Source: Gemmatimonadota bacterium (lineage in GTDB: Bacteria > Gemmatimonadota > Gemmatimonadetes > Longimicrobiales > Gaopeijiaceae). Taken from it: a stretch of DNA of 33,089 nt. Positions 16,627-24,963 of this stretch are shown here, piece after piece. The translations under genes and the position numbers were made by a program. The notes below the pieces were generated by a model. It searched no databases and was not told where the DNA came from. It worked only from the letters and a program-made list of their open reading frames with translations. Each line of letters begins with the position of its first letter. The stretch's first letter is position 1. The stretch is taken from the NCBI GenBank assembly GCA_009841475.1, contig VXLT01000047.1, positions 1 through 33,089 on the forward strand. Direction: 5' to 3'.

Positions 16627-16661
16627 GTTAGTTTGATATATTATATAAACTGTACTAACAT
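16627..16661 (+). promoter_or_regulatory. AT-rich promoter with nested palindrome upstream of fic
   Basis: TTGATA (16633-16638) and TAACAT (16656-16661) are 17 bp apart and resemble sigma-70 boxes; transcription would begin about 10 nt before the fic ATG. The same segment holds nested inverted repeats: GTTAGT (16627-16632) with ACTAAC (16654-16659), and AGTTT (16630-16634) with AAACT (16647-16651). A symmetric site spanning both boxes is what an autorepressor would bind, and the Fic protein has a C-terminal winged-helix-like region. The base composition is far below that of the surrounding genes. Confidence 0.5.
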
Positions 16662-16677
16662 CGAACAGTAGTTCAGG

Positions 16678-17871
16678 ATGCCGGGACACCACATCCGCCT
16701 GATCTGGCGCCACGATCCGATTCTCTACGCACCCTCGAAGTTCCGCAGGGCCTGCGTGTACCACGCCTTCGTTCCCGAAATACTGGCGGATCTCTGCCTG
16801 ACGATGGACGGGGCAACGGCAGGCATCGTCTCGGACGCCGAGGGCGCGATCCGTGACCTCAACGCTCATCCCGCCGGTGCCCTCGCACCGCTCGCCCGGC
16901 TGCTGCTCAGGACCGAGTCGCTCTCCTCATCGCGTGTCGAGGGGCTGGCCATCGGCGCACGCGAGTTGGCACGAGCCGAGGTGCGCGCCGAGGCGGGGAT
17001 TCGCGTCGGCCCCACCGCCCGCGAAGTGCTGGCCGCCATCGACGCCATGCAGACCGCGATGGATGCCGCCTCAGTCGATCACTGCTTCACCATCGCGGAC
17101 ATCGCGGACATCCACCGGCGTGTCATGGCGCAGGCGCCCAACCGCCACATCGGCGGGGAGCTGCGAACCGTCCAGAACTGGATCGGGGGAAACGACTACA
17201 ACCCCTGCGGTGCGGACTTCGTGCCACCCCCTCCGGACCATGTCCGTGGGCTGCTGGGGGATCTGGTCGACGCGGTGAACCGCGAGGACCTCCCGCCCCT
17301 GGTGCAGGCCGCCGTCGTCCATGCCCAGTTCGAGACGATTCATCCATTCGAGGACGGCAACGGCAGGACCGGACGCGCCTTGATCCAGGTCGTGCTTCGC
17401 CGGCGTGGCATGGCTGCCAGCTATGTCCCGCCGATCAGTGTGATTCTGGCTGCGGAACGGGAGGCGTACTTCGCCGGCCTGGGCGAGTTCCGTTTCGGGG
17501 ATCCGGTCCGCTGGATTAGGCGATTCGCAGCAGCCGCCGCGCGGGCCGCCACACTCGCTCGCCAACACATCGACGCGGTCCGCGAACTGCAGGACGAATG
17601 GCGCCGTCTTCTGGCGGCCGCCGCCAATCCCCGTGCCGACGCGGCCGCGTGGGCTCTGATCGACGCATTGCCGGCACGGCCGGTGATCTCTACCGCGGGA
17701 GCCGTAGCCCTGACCGGCCGGGCCAAGTCCGCGGTCCACACTGCGGTGGGGCAGCTGGTGGCTGCCGGCGTGCTGATTCCCCTCTCTGCGACCAGGCGCA
17801 ACCGTCTTTGGGAGGCGTCGGGATTGCTTGATCTGGTCGAGGGGCTGGACGCGGGACGGGCTCTGCGGTGA
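16678..17871 (+). CDS. fic: Fic-domain protein with N-terminal self-inhibitory helix
   Basis: Fic enzymes transfer AMP or a related group from a nucleotide onto target proteins. The 397-residue product has the complete active-site motif HPFEDGNGRTGR starting at His222. An inhibitory-helix motif [S/T]xxxE[G/N] lies at Ser84 to Gly89 ('SSRVEG'); Glu88 would block ATP until the helix moves, so this is a class II, single-chain regulated Fic. The residues after about 320 ('RPVISTAGAVALTGRAKSAV') look like a winged-helix DNA-binding domain, common in this architecture. No separate antitoxin gene is present or needed. An AT-rich palindromic promoter lies immediately upstream. The gene is probably an acquired cassette; targets are unknown. 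Confidence 0.93.
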   Translation: MPGHHIRLIWRHDPILYAPSKFRRACVYHAFVPEILADLCLTMDGATAGIVSDAEGAIRDLNAHPAGALAPLARLLLRTESLSSSRVEGLAIGARELARAEVRAEAGIRVGPTAREVLAAIDAMQTAMDAASVDHCFTIADIADIHRRVMAQAPNRHIGGELRTVQNWIGGNDYNPCGADFVPPPPDHVRGLLGDLVDAVNREDLPPLVQAAVVHAQFETIHPFEDGNGRTGRALIQVVLRRRGMAASYVPPISVILAAEREAYFAGLGEFRFGDPVRWIRRFAAAAARAATLARQHIDAVRELQDEWRRLLAAAANPRADAAAWALIDALPARPVISTAGAVALTGRAKSAVHTAVGQLVAAGVLIPLSATRRNRLWEASGLLDLVEGLDAGRALR

Positions 17872-17952
17872 AGGCCGCCTTGCCAGCCTGGCGCCTCGTC
17901 GCCCTCGGTGCGACGCGGAGACTATCTACGGCCAGCCAGCTGCCCTACGACC

Positions 17953-19335
17953 TCACCCCCCCAGATCCACCACCTCGAGATTGCGCCACCTCACCTTGAT
18001 CCCGCCGCCGTCGTGGATCTGGAGCGCGATCGACCCCTCGGCCGCGCCGATCGTCTCGTCGGTGAAGTCGACCATCCGCGTCCCGTTCAGCCACGTCGTG
18101 ACCCGGTCGCCCACGGCGCGCACCCGCATCGTGTTCCAGTCGCCCATGCGCAGCGCCGCGTCGAGCTCCGGTTCCGGCTGCACCAGCCATCCCCGCCCGT
18201 ACGACTCGTAGATCCCGCCGCTGAAGAGCCCCGGTGGCGCCACCTCCGCCTGCCACCCGCTCACCGTCGTGCCCTCCACGCTGGAGCGGAAGAAGATGCC
18301 ACTGTTCCCGTCGGACTCCTGCATGAAATCGACGGTCAGGTCGAAGTCGCGGAAGGTGCGCTCGGTCTTCAGGTACCCGTACTGGGCATCCGGGCCGCTC
18401 TCGCAGACCAGCTCGCCGTTCTCGACGTACCAGCGCTCGGTCCCGTGCACCTGCCAGCCGTCGAGGTTCTCGCCGTTGAAGAGCGAGACCGGTCCCAGCG
18501 GCAGGATCTTGATGTTGCGGTAGAAGACGTTGCGGCCATGGTCCTGCAGCCCGATTGGGCCCGACGCCGCGCGGCCGTACTGCGGGAAGGGCTCGAACTT
18601 GCTCGCCGCGACGAGGGCCTCCCACTCCGGCGAGCCGAGCACGTATTCCACCGTCTTGATGCCGTTCAGCCAGTGCTCGACGTGGTTGTTGGCGACGCGG
18701 ATGCGCCCCTGGTTCCACCCGCCGGGGCCGTGCAGGATCTTGTCGCCCGCCGAATGCAGGTCGTAGTTGTCGCCGGTGAGGTGCGTGTACATGTCCATCG
18801 TGCCCATCTCGACGTAGGCGGGGTCGTCGAGGACCTGGTACTCGGGCGCGTTGTTCCAGATCGCGAAGCCCTGCTCCTCGATCACCCGGTAGAGCACACC
18901 GCTGTTCGCCACCTCCGACAGCATGAAGTCGAACTTCAGGTCGAAATCCGAGAAGGACTCGGTGGTGACGATGTCTCCGCCGATGGCCACGTCCGGGTCT
19001 CCAGCCGTCGCGCCCACGACCAGCATGCCGTCGACCACGGCCCACCCGGTATCGGGGAACGCCTCTCGGTTGTAGCCGCGCCAGCCGTCGGTGGTCTCGC
19101 CGTCGAAGAGGAGTCGCCAGCCGGCGTCGCGTTCGGCTTCGGTGAGGGTGTTGGGGGTTGGGTCGATGTCCGCGGCCGAATCGCCGGACCTGGTGCCGTT
19201 GTCCCCATAGCAGGCGGCAGCGAGGGCGACGACCGCGAGTGCGAACGCAATCGACAGAAACGTGCGCGAGCGGTGGAATGCGGCCGGCGGAAGCGTCTGC
19301 GAACGGACAGTGTGTATCGTGTGTATCACGTGCAT
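17953..19335 (-). CDS. Lipoprotein with two DUF1080 (3-keto-disaccharide hydrolase) domains
   Basis: The ATG at 19335 shares its A with the TGA of the upstream flavoprotein gene (TGATG), so translation is coupled. The 460-residue product has a lipoprotein-like leader with Cys42 in 'LAAACYG'. Two DUF1080 domains follow: one from about residue 72 ('GWRLLFDGETTDGWRGY') and one from about 283 ('VSLFNGENLDGWQVHG'), each a concanavalin-like beta sandwich with motifs such as 'NSGVLYR'/'NSGIFFR' and 'EYQVLDDPAY'. Some DUF1080 proteins cleave 3-keto-glycosides made by an oxidoreductase, which suits the operon partners. Another frame (17945-19342) is also open but encodes only low-complexity Arg/Gly/Pro sequence. 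Confidence 0.92.
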   Translation of the reverse strand: MHVIHTIHTVRSQTLPPAAFHRSRTFLSIAFALAVVALAAACYGDNGTRSGDSAADIDPTPNTLTEAERDAGWRLLFDGETTDGWRGYNREAFPDTGWAVVDGMLVVGATAGDPDVAIGGDIVTTESFSDFDLKFDFMLSEVANSGVLYRVIEEQGFAIWNNAPEYQVLDDPAYVEMGTMDMYTHLTGDNYDLHSAGDKILHGPGGWNQGRIRVANNHVEHWLNGIKTVEYVLGSPEWEALVAASKFEPFPQYGRAASGPIGLQDHGRNVFYRNIKILPLGPVSLFNGENLDGWQVHGTERWYVENGELVCESGPDAQYGYLKTERTFRDFDLTVDFMQESDGNSGIFFRSSVEGTTVSGWQAEVAPPGLFSGGIYESYGRGWLVQPEPELDAALRMGDWNTMRVRAVGDRVTTWLNGTRMVDFTDETIGAAEGSIALQIHDGGGIKVRWRNLEVVDLGG

Positions 19336-20759
19336 CAGGCAAACCTCATGTTATCGGGATTCCAGCCTTGGGCGGTGGAAGTTGCGGCAATCTGCCGGGC
19401 CGCGCGAACGCCCGAGAGAAACGCGCCGTGTACCGTCGCCGGATAGTCGTCGCTGGTGGCTTCGCCCGCGAAGAACAACTTGTCGTCGACGGGCTCACCC
19501 AGTGCGGCGTGCTCCGCAAATGAAGATCCCGCCGGCACGTACGAATAGGAACCGTGCGCCCACGGATCGGAGCGCCATCGCGTAATGCGCACGTCCCTGG
19601 GCGACGGCACGTCCCCGTACATGTTCGTAAGGGCCGTAGCGGCCCGCGCCACGACCTCGCGGTCCGGGAGCGATTCGAGTCGGGTGCCGTACCCGGCGGA
19701 ATTCAACATCGCAAGGATCGGCTGCCCCGTGTACGGATACAGGCTGATGGTCTCCGCCCACTGCCCTCTGTCCGCACTGACGTATTGGAGACGCTCGACG
19801 TCCCTGTGCCAGAAGACATCGTCGAACAACAGGTACGCCTTGTTGAGCACGCCCATCTTGAGGCTGGCGATCGCGCTCCTCTTGCGGACCGGCAACGACG
19901 GACGAAACTCGATGAAGTCCTCCTTCAACACCCCGAGCGGAACCGTCACGATCACTCTGTCGGCCTCGAAGGTCGCACCGGCGGCCGTCGTCAGGACGAT
20001 CGTCGACCCAGAATGGTCGATCTCCGTCACGGCCTGCCTGCGCCTGATCGCCACGCCGCTCGCCAGCACGTCGACGATCTGCCGGTAGCCGCCCGGAAAG
20101 ACGACGTCCCCCCCACGATAGGAACTCGCGCCATCGACGCCCCGGTACGAGAGGTCACCCAGGTCGGCGGCGTATTCGTTTTCGACCTCGGTGGTGAGCA
20201 GGTAGTCCAGGTAGCTCCTGTCGGCCTCGCTGAAGGTCGTGTTCGAAAGGAGTTCCTCGCGAACTGACTGGAAGCTCCTTTCGGGATTGTCCTCGGCCAG
20301 CCTCCAGAAGTCCCGCATCGCCCGCCGGGCGGAACGCGCCGGCTCGCCGGCAGCATAGTGGAACACTCCGTTGCCCCAGTCGGTCCGGTGCGTCGCGATG
20401 TTGTTTTCCCTGGCGATGGCGGTGATCGGGTTCCCGTCGATCCCGTGAATCCAGGATGCTCCGAGGTCGACGGGGAAGCCGTCGCCGATGGTGTCCGTCC
20501 AGACTCGCCCGCCGATCCGGTCGCGGGCTTCGAGCACGACGACATCGTCGACGCCGTTTGTGCGCAGTTCGGTGGCTGCGGCCAGGCCGGCGACGCCGGC
20601 ACCGACGATCACCACGCGCTGGCTGCGCCGTGGGGAACCGGGTGCGAAAACGCCCCGGCCTGCGAGGTCGAACGCTGCGTTGCGTTTCGGGAACACGGCA
20701 ACGGCGGGGAGGATCCCCGCCACGCCGAGCGCTCCCGTGAAGAAGCCGCGGCGGGTCAT
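19335..20759 (-). CDS. Tat-exported FAD-dependent amine oxidase family protein
   Basis: The frame is open to 21950, but a start at 20759 gives a twin-arginine leader ('MTRRGFFTGALGVAG') and avoids the upstream gene; the gap to that gene is 68 nt. The 474-residue product has the FAD-binding Rossmann motif 'RVVIVGAGVAGLAAATEL', 'VVVLEARDRIGGRVWTD', and the C-terminal flavin motif 'KLFFAGEATSDDYPATVHGA' of the monoamine/polyamine oxidase group. Such enzymes oxidise amines with oxygen, giving an imine and peroxide; the family also includes amino acid oxidases and desaturase-like enzymes. The substrate cannot be read from sequence. It lies between a Gfo/Idh oxidoreductase and a DUF1080 lipoprotein, all apparently exported. 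Confidence 0.9.
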   Translation of the reverse strand: MTRRGFFTGALGVAGILPAVAVFPKRNAAFDLAGRGVFAPGSPRRSQRVVIVGAGVAGLAAATELRTNGVDDVVVLEARDRIGGRVWTDTIGDGFPVDLGASWIHGIDGNPITAIARENNIATHRTDWGNGVFHYAAGEPARSARRAMRDFWRLAEDNPERSFQSVREELLSNTTFSEADRSYLDYLLTTEVENEYAADLGDLSYRGVDGASSYRGGDVVFPGGYRQIVDVLASGVAIRRRQAVTEIDHSGSTIVLTTAAGATFEADRVIVTVPLGVLKEDFIEFRPSLPVRKRSAIASLKMGVLNKAYLLFDDVFWHRDVERLQYVSADRGQWAETISLYPYTGQPILAMLNSAGYGTRLESLPDREVVARAATALTNMYGDVPSPRDVRITRWRSDPWAHGSYSYVPAGSSFAEHAALGEPVDDKLFFAGEATSDDYPATVHGAFLSGVRAARQIAATSTAQGWNPDNMRFA

Positions 20760-20827
20760 GCACTCGGGCGCGGCCCGGACCCGCCGCTCCCGTGGCGCGG
20801 TGCTCGACCCACTGCCCTCCGCACGCG

Positions 20828-22255
20828 TCACATCAGCCTCATCGCATCCGGGTCCCACCGCACGATCCGGTCCTCGAAGTAGCTGGTATTGCACGCCAGC
20901 GCCGGTGCCGCCGCGCGCAAGCCGAAGCTCGCGTCCTCGCGCACCGGCGGCCCGCCCCGGATCGCCTCGAAGAAGTTGAAGAAGTGGTCGACGTGGGCAC
21001 CGCGATAGCCCCGCTCGACCTGGTAGCGGACCTCGGCCGGGGGCAGCATCCGCACCCGCGCGGGCAGTCCCCCCTCGTCCGCCGCCGCTTCGGCCATCTT
21101 CTCCTGGCTGAAGGCGTCCATCGGGTCGACTGCGACGTTCTTGCGCAGCACCACGTCGGTCCACGTCACGTCCATCGCGCCCTCGCTTCCCACCAGGCGC
21201 AGGAAGGTGCTGCCCGAGGTTCCGTCCACGAAGTTGACCCTGAGCGACAGGTTGAAGCCCGGGTGCGTGTCGGTCTCGGGGTAGTCGAAGACGCCGAGGA
21301 GCACATCCGGCACCTCGCGGCCGTCCTTCCAGTAGCGGAGCCCGCCCGCCGCCTGGACCCGCGTCGGCCCGTTCGAGCTCACCACGAAGTGCAGGCTGGA
21401 GAAGAGGTGCACGAACAGGTCGCCCGCAACGCCGGTCCCGTAGTCGCGGTAGTTGCGCCAGCGGAAGATGCGGAGCGGGTCGTAGGGGCGGTTGGGGGCG
21501 GGCCCCAGGAAGCGCTGCCAGTCCACCGTCTGTTCGGAAGCCTCCGCCGGGATGGGATACTGCCATGCTCCGATGGGATCGTTGCGCGCCCAGAAGCCCT
21601 CGGCGTAGTTGAGCTGGCCGATGGCGCCCTCCTCGTACAGCTCCTTCGCCTTCTCGTTCCCGAGCGAACTCATCCCCTGGCTGCCCACCTGGAAGACCTT
21701 GCCCGATTCCTGTTCCGCGCGGATCAGGTCGCGGCCCTCGGCGATGTCGTGCACCATCGGCTTCTCGCAGTACACGGACTTGCCCGCGCGCAGCGCCGCA
21801 ACCGAGATCGGCTGGTGCAGGTGGTCGGGCGTGCCGACGATCACGGCGTCGACATCGTCCCGGGCCAGCACTTCGGCGTAGTCGCGCGTCGTGAAGATCT
21901 CCCCGTGGCGCTCCCTGGCGGCGTCGAGCCGCCCGTCGAAGACATCGCACGCCGCCACCAGCTCCACTCCGGGGATCCGAAGGGCGGTGTTCACATCGGC
22001 CATTCCCATCCCTCCGGCCCCGATCACCGCCAGGCCGACACGGTCCGAGGGGGGCACCTGTCGACCGCCGGGCTCCCGGTTCAAGGTGCGGCGAACGGCC
22101 CCCGGCGCCTCGGCCGACAGCAGGGAGGGGAGACCGGTCAGGGAAGAGCCCGCGGCGAGCGCCGAACCGGCCGCGACCGATTTGACGAACTTGCGCCGGC
22201 TACTGGCGGGACCGGGCTTCGGACTGGACTTTCTCTTGTCGCTCATGGTGTGCAT
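20828..22255 (-). CDS. Tat-exported Gfo/Idh/MocA-family oxidoreductase
   Basis: This is the first gene of the minus-strand operon. The start may be the ATG at 22255 or 22246; neither has a strong ribosome-binding site. The 475-residue product carries a twin-arginine signal ('SSRRKFVKSVAAG', residues 18-30) and then an NAD(P)-binding Rossmann fold with 'GLAVIGAGGMGMADVN' (about residues 74-89). The family catalytic motif Glu164-Lys-Pro166 is in 'YCEKPMVHD'. A C-terminal beta-sheet substrate domain follows. Relatives oxidise sugars or glycosides with tightly bound NAD(P), often at C3, which would supply 3-keto substrates to the DUF1080 protein two genes downstream. The last point is inference. 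Confidence 0.92.
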   Translation of the reverse strand: MHTMSDKRKSSPKPGPASSRRKFVKSVAAGSALAAGSSLTGLPSLLSAEAPGAVRRTLNREPGGRQVPPSDRVGLAVIGAGGMGMADVNTALRIPGVELVAACDVFDGRLDAARERHGEIFTTRDYAEVLARDDVDAVIVGTPDHLHQPISVAALRAGKSVYCEKPMVHDIAEGRDLIRAEQESGKVFQVGSQGMSSLGNEKAKELYEEGAIGQLNYAEGFWARNDPIGAWQYPIPAEASEQTVDWQRFLGPAPNRPYDPLRIFRWRNYRDYGTGVAGDLFVHLFSSLHFVVSSNGPTRVQAAGGLRYWKDGREVPDVLLGVFDYPETDTHPGFNLSLRVNFVDGTSGSTFLRLVGSEGAMDVTWTDVVLRKNVAVDPMDAFSQEKMAEAAADEGGLPARVRMLPPAEVRYQVERGYRGAHVDHFFNFFEAIRGGPPVREDASFGLRAAAPALACNTSYFEDRIVRWDPDAMRLM

Positions 22256-22356
22256 GCGTTGGAAGTCGGCGCGCGGGCGCGTCTCGCCCGGGGCTGGTCA
22301 CACAACGTAAGCGCGCCCCAATCCTGTCAGCAAAGGAGTGAAGCGGTGAGCGGAAC

Positions 22357-23568
22357 GTGAACACACGCGCCATTCTCATCGGGCTTGCCCTCGGGCTGGG
22401 GCTTGGGGTGGCCGCCTCGGCAACCGGATCTCCAACGCTGCTGTCGGCGGCAGAGGCCGTCGAACCGCTCGGCCAGGTCTTCCTGCGCGCGATCCAGATG
22501 GTCGTGATCCCGCTGGTGGCGGCGGTCGTGTTCGTTGGCGTGGGGCGAATCGGGGACCTGCGCAAGCTGGGCCGCATGGGCGGGCTCTCGGTGGGTTTTT
22601 TCTGGGCCACGACGCTGCCCGCGATCCTGATCGGGATGGGGGTGATGGGCCTCGCCCTCTCCTTCACGGCTCCCGTGCCGCCCCCCACGGACGTGGCGGG
22701 CCTCGACACCCAGCCGCCCGGCATGGTCGACTTCCTGGTCAATCTCATCCCGCGCAATCCGGTCCAGGCCGCCGCCGACGGATCCCTCCTGTCCGTGCTC
22801 ATCTTCGTCGTCCTCCTCGCCGCCGCCACGACGACGCTGCCGGCGGAGAAGCGGCAGACGCTCACGTCGGTCGCCGAGACGCTTGGGGACGCTCTCATCA
22901 AGCTCATGAACTGGATCCTCTGGACGGCACCGGTCGGCGTCTTCGGTCTCGCGGCCCCGGTCGTCGCGAAAACCGGTATGGGAATGCTGCAGAACCTTGC
23001 CGTCTTCATCGTCGCCGTCGTCGTGGGTCTATTCATCCTCAAGGGTCTCGTTCTGCTGCCGCTCGTATGGACTCTGGGCAGGGTCCGGCCGGGCCGGTTC
23101 ATCCGGGGGACGGTGGGCAGCTACACGGTGGGCTTCACCACGACCACGTCGGTGGCGACGCTGCCGATGATGCTGAAGGAGGCGGAGAAGCTTGGGGTGT
23201 CGAAGGGCAGCTTCACTCTGGTCCTCCCACTGGCGGCATCGATCAACCGACCGGGGAGCGCGCTGTTTCAGAGCGCGTCGCTGGTGTTTCTCGCGGCGAT
23301 GTACGGTGTGCCGCTTGACGCGGGGCTGATCGCCGCGGCGGTGCTGGCCATCTTCCTCGCTTCGATGACGGTGGCGCCGGTGCCCAGCGCCAGCATCGTG
23401 TCGATGGTGCCGGCGCTGGACGTGGTGGGGGTGCCCGTCGCAGGGCTGGGCATCTTGCTGGGGGTCGACCGCGTACCGGATGTGTTCCGCTCCGCGACCA
23501 ATGTGATCGGCCACATGTCCGCCGCGACGACGGTCGACACGATGACCCGGAAGGGGAAGGGGTCGTAG
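22357..23568 (+). CDS. DAACS-family symporter homologue with altered sodium sites
   Basis: The GTG start at 22357 is 101 nt from the divergent Gfo/Idh gene; GAGCGGAAC precedes it, with a stronger AAAGGAG further upstream. The 403-residue multi-pass protein aligns with GltPh over the transport core: 'GFTTTTSVATLPMMLKEAEKLGVSKG' at hairpin 1, TM7 'SINRPGSALFQ', and TM8 'DVFRSATNVIGH'. It keeps the residues equivalent to Asp394, Arg397 and Asn401. The sodium-site Asp312 (usually in NMDGT) is Pro, and Asp405 is His386. Cation coupling is therefore probably changed, or the protein exchanges rather than accumulates substrate. It may bring an acidic compound in or out in connection with the divergent operon. 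Confidence 0.88.
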   Translation: MNTRAILIGLALGLGLGVAASATGSPTLLSAAEAVEPLGQVFLRAIQMVVIPLVAAVVFVGVGRIGDLRKLGRMGGLSVGFFWATTLPAILIGMGVMGLALSFTAPVPPPTDVAGLDTQPPGMVDFLVNLIPRNPVQAAADGSLLSVLIFVVLLAAATTTLPAEKRQTLTSVAETLGDALIKLMNWILWTAPVGVFGLAAPVVAKTGMGMLQNLAVFIVAVVVGLFILKGLVLLPLVWTLGRVRPGRFIRGTVGSYTVGFTTTTSVATLPMMLKEAEKLGVSKGSFTLVLPLAASINRPGSALFQSASLVFLAAMYGVPLDAGLIAAAVLAIFLASMTVAPVPSASIVSMVPALDVVGVPVAGLGILLGVDRVPDVFRSATNVIGHMSAATTVDTMTRKGKGS

Positions 23569-23583
23569 CGCCGGTTCAGTCGG

Positions 23584-24834
23584 CTATCTCACCCCCTCCG
23601 GCACCCTCTTCACCACGATGGACGGGACATCCATCTCGTCCACCTCCCAGAACGCGACCAGGCCGTCCGGGCCGAAGGCGCTCGGAATCCCCGTTTCGCC
23701 CGGGGCGTAGGTGCCCAAGTAACTGCGGTCAGTTCCGAAGACGTCGATCGGCCCGTTGTTCTCCCACGGCTCCTCGCCGCGCCTGCGGACCCACAGGCCG
23801 CCCTCCCAGGTGGCCCGGAGCCACCGGATGATCGGGACCTCGGGATAGAATTCCCGCTGTTCCATGACTTCAAGGAGGATCGCCGAAGACGGTCGCTTGA
23901 ACTGGTCGAGCTCGCGCTCCATCAGGTCCGCCTGCATCCGCCCGGTGACCGCCTCGGGAACGACCGGACGCCGCAACTCGCCTCGCGGCGCGCCGTCGGC
24001 CGCAACGAACCGGACCACGTAGGCCGACGAGTCGGAGTAGGCGAGCGTACCGTCCGGCAGCACATCCCAGTAGAACTTCGGTTCAAGGATCATGTCGTCC
24101 AGGAAAACTCTCAATATGTGCTCCGACTCCAGCTCGTCCGGAAGTGACTCGCGAGGCGACTCGCGTTGCGCCCGCCACCCCTGCAGCGCGGTTTCCGCAA
24201 CGACCCTGTCGGCACTCACGTCGAACCGCTCGATCGTGCGGTCGTCGACTCCCATCGAATCGGGATGCGTACCCCACGAGGCGATCGCCCGATTCGCGTA
24301 GCTCGCGCCCTGCGCGTACAGCGAGACGCCGTCCGGGTGGGGCTTCATTCGGCGTTGCAGCGTGAGTTGCTGGAGTTGGAACGGCCTGAACTCCGTGTTC
24401 ATCCGGGCATAGTGGTCGTGCGAGCCGTCCCCGCCGAACACCTGGATGGCCCAGCGATCCCCGTCCGCCACGGCGAAGCGCCCGTCACGCCATACCACGA
24501 GCGCGGTCGGATCCCGGAAGTCCCCGGGTCCCTCGCCTCTTTGGCCCACGGTCCTGACCAACTCGCCTGCGGGGTTGATCACGACCACGCGAAAGGCTTC
24601 CGCATCGAGGACATACAGGTTTCCGAAGGCGTCGAAACCCAGGTCGCCGCGTTCGGTGAACTGCGCCCAGTCGGGGGCGGCCAGACCACCCACGCGGTAT
24701 ACCTCCGGAAAGTCCGCGCTCAGCGGGCGGTCCTGGGCGTCGACGGGGGAGAGGGTCGTGGCCAGGCCGGCCACAAGGGCGACGAAGATGGTTGCGGCGT
24801 TGGGCCGCGCACTGGACTCTTGTTGTTGGCTCAT
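23584..24834 (-). CDS. Secreted six-bladed beta-propeller protein, paralogue 1
   Basis: The 416-residue product has a signal peptide ending near 'SPVDA-QDRPL'. It shares the family's opening 'ADFPEVYRVGG', mid-protein 'VVWRDGRFAV' and '[11 protein letters not shown]', and closing 'GPIDVFGTDRSYLGTYAPGE ... [17 protein letters not shown]'. NHL-like blade repeats such as 'FDAFGNLYVLDAEAFRVVVI' indicate a beta-propeller acting outside the inner membrane. Function is unknown; such proteins usually bind ligands or partner proteins. It is the outlying member of the array, separated from the other three by a cyclophilin and a zinc-ribbon gene, and is divergent from the cyclophilin. Its stop is 15 nt from the convergent symporter gene. 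Confidence 0.85.
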   Translation of the reverse strand: MSQQQESSARPNAATIFVALVAGLATTLSPVDAQDRPLSADFPEVYRVGGLAAPDWAQFTERGDLGFDAFGNLYVLDAEAFRVVVINPAGELVRTVGQRGEGPGDFRDPTALVVWRDGRFAVADGDRWAIQVFGGDGSHDHYARMNTEFRPFQLQQLTLQRRMKPHPDGVSLYAQGASYANRAIASWGTHPDSMGVDDRTIERFDVSADRVVAETALQGWRAQRESPRESLPDELESEHILRVFLDDMILEPKFYWDVLPDGTLAYSDSSAYVVRFVAADGAPRGELRRPVVPEAVTGRMQADLMERELDQFKRPSSAILLEVMEQREFYPEVPIIRWLRATWEGGLWVRRRGEEPWENNGPIDVFGTDRSYLGTYAPGETGIPSAFGPDGLVAFWEVDEMDVPSIVVKRVPEGVR

Positions 24835-24963
24835 GAGCTCGCTTAGCGTTGGAGAGTCAGCGTGTGGGCGGGCATGCTGCGACAGGACGCGCGTTGGGCC
24901 CGGAGCCCGTGCGATAAGCTAACCGGGTGCCGACCAAGTCAGAAAAGATTGGGGGGTGATGCA

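Larger units (their letters stand above)
16374..16677. other. 304-nt gap between the macroglobulin and fic genes
   Basis: The gap holds the upstream region of the macroglobulin gene (about 16374-16500, where I see no convincing promoter), then what looks like the last codons of a lost gene on the minus strand (16501-16611), then a sharply AT-rich promoter for fic (16627-16661). It looks like a junction where foreign or rearranged DNA meets the macroglobulin operon. Confidence 0.5.

Noticed and set aside
17945-19342. A 465-codon minus-strand frame overlapping the DUF1080 gene one frame over
   Set aside because: It contains only Arg/Gly/Pro-rich low-complexity sequence, while the 460-codon frame has two recognisable domains, a lipoprotein signal and a coupled start.
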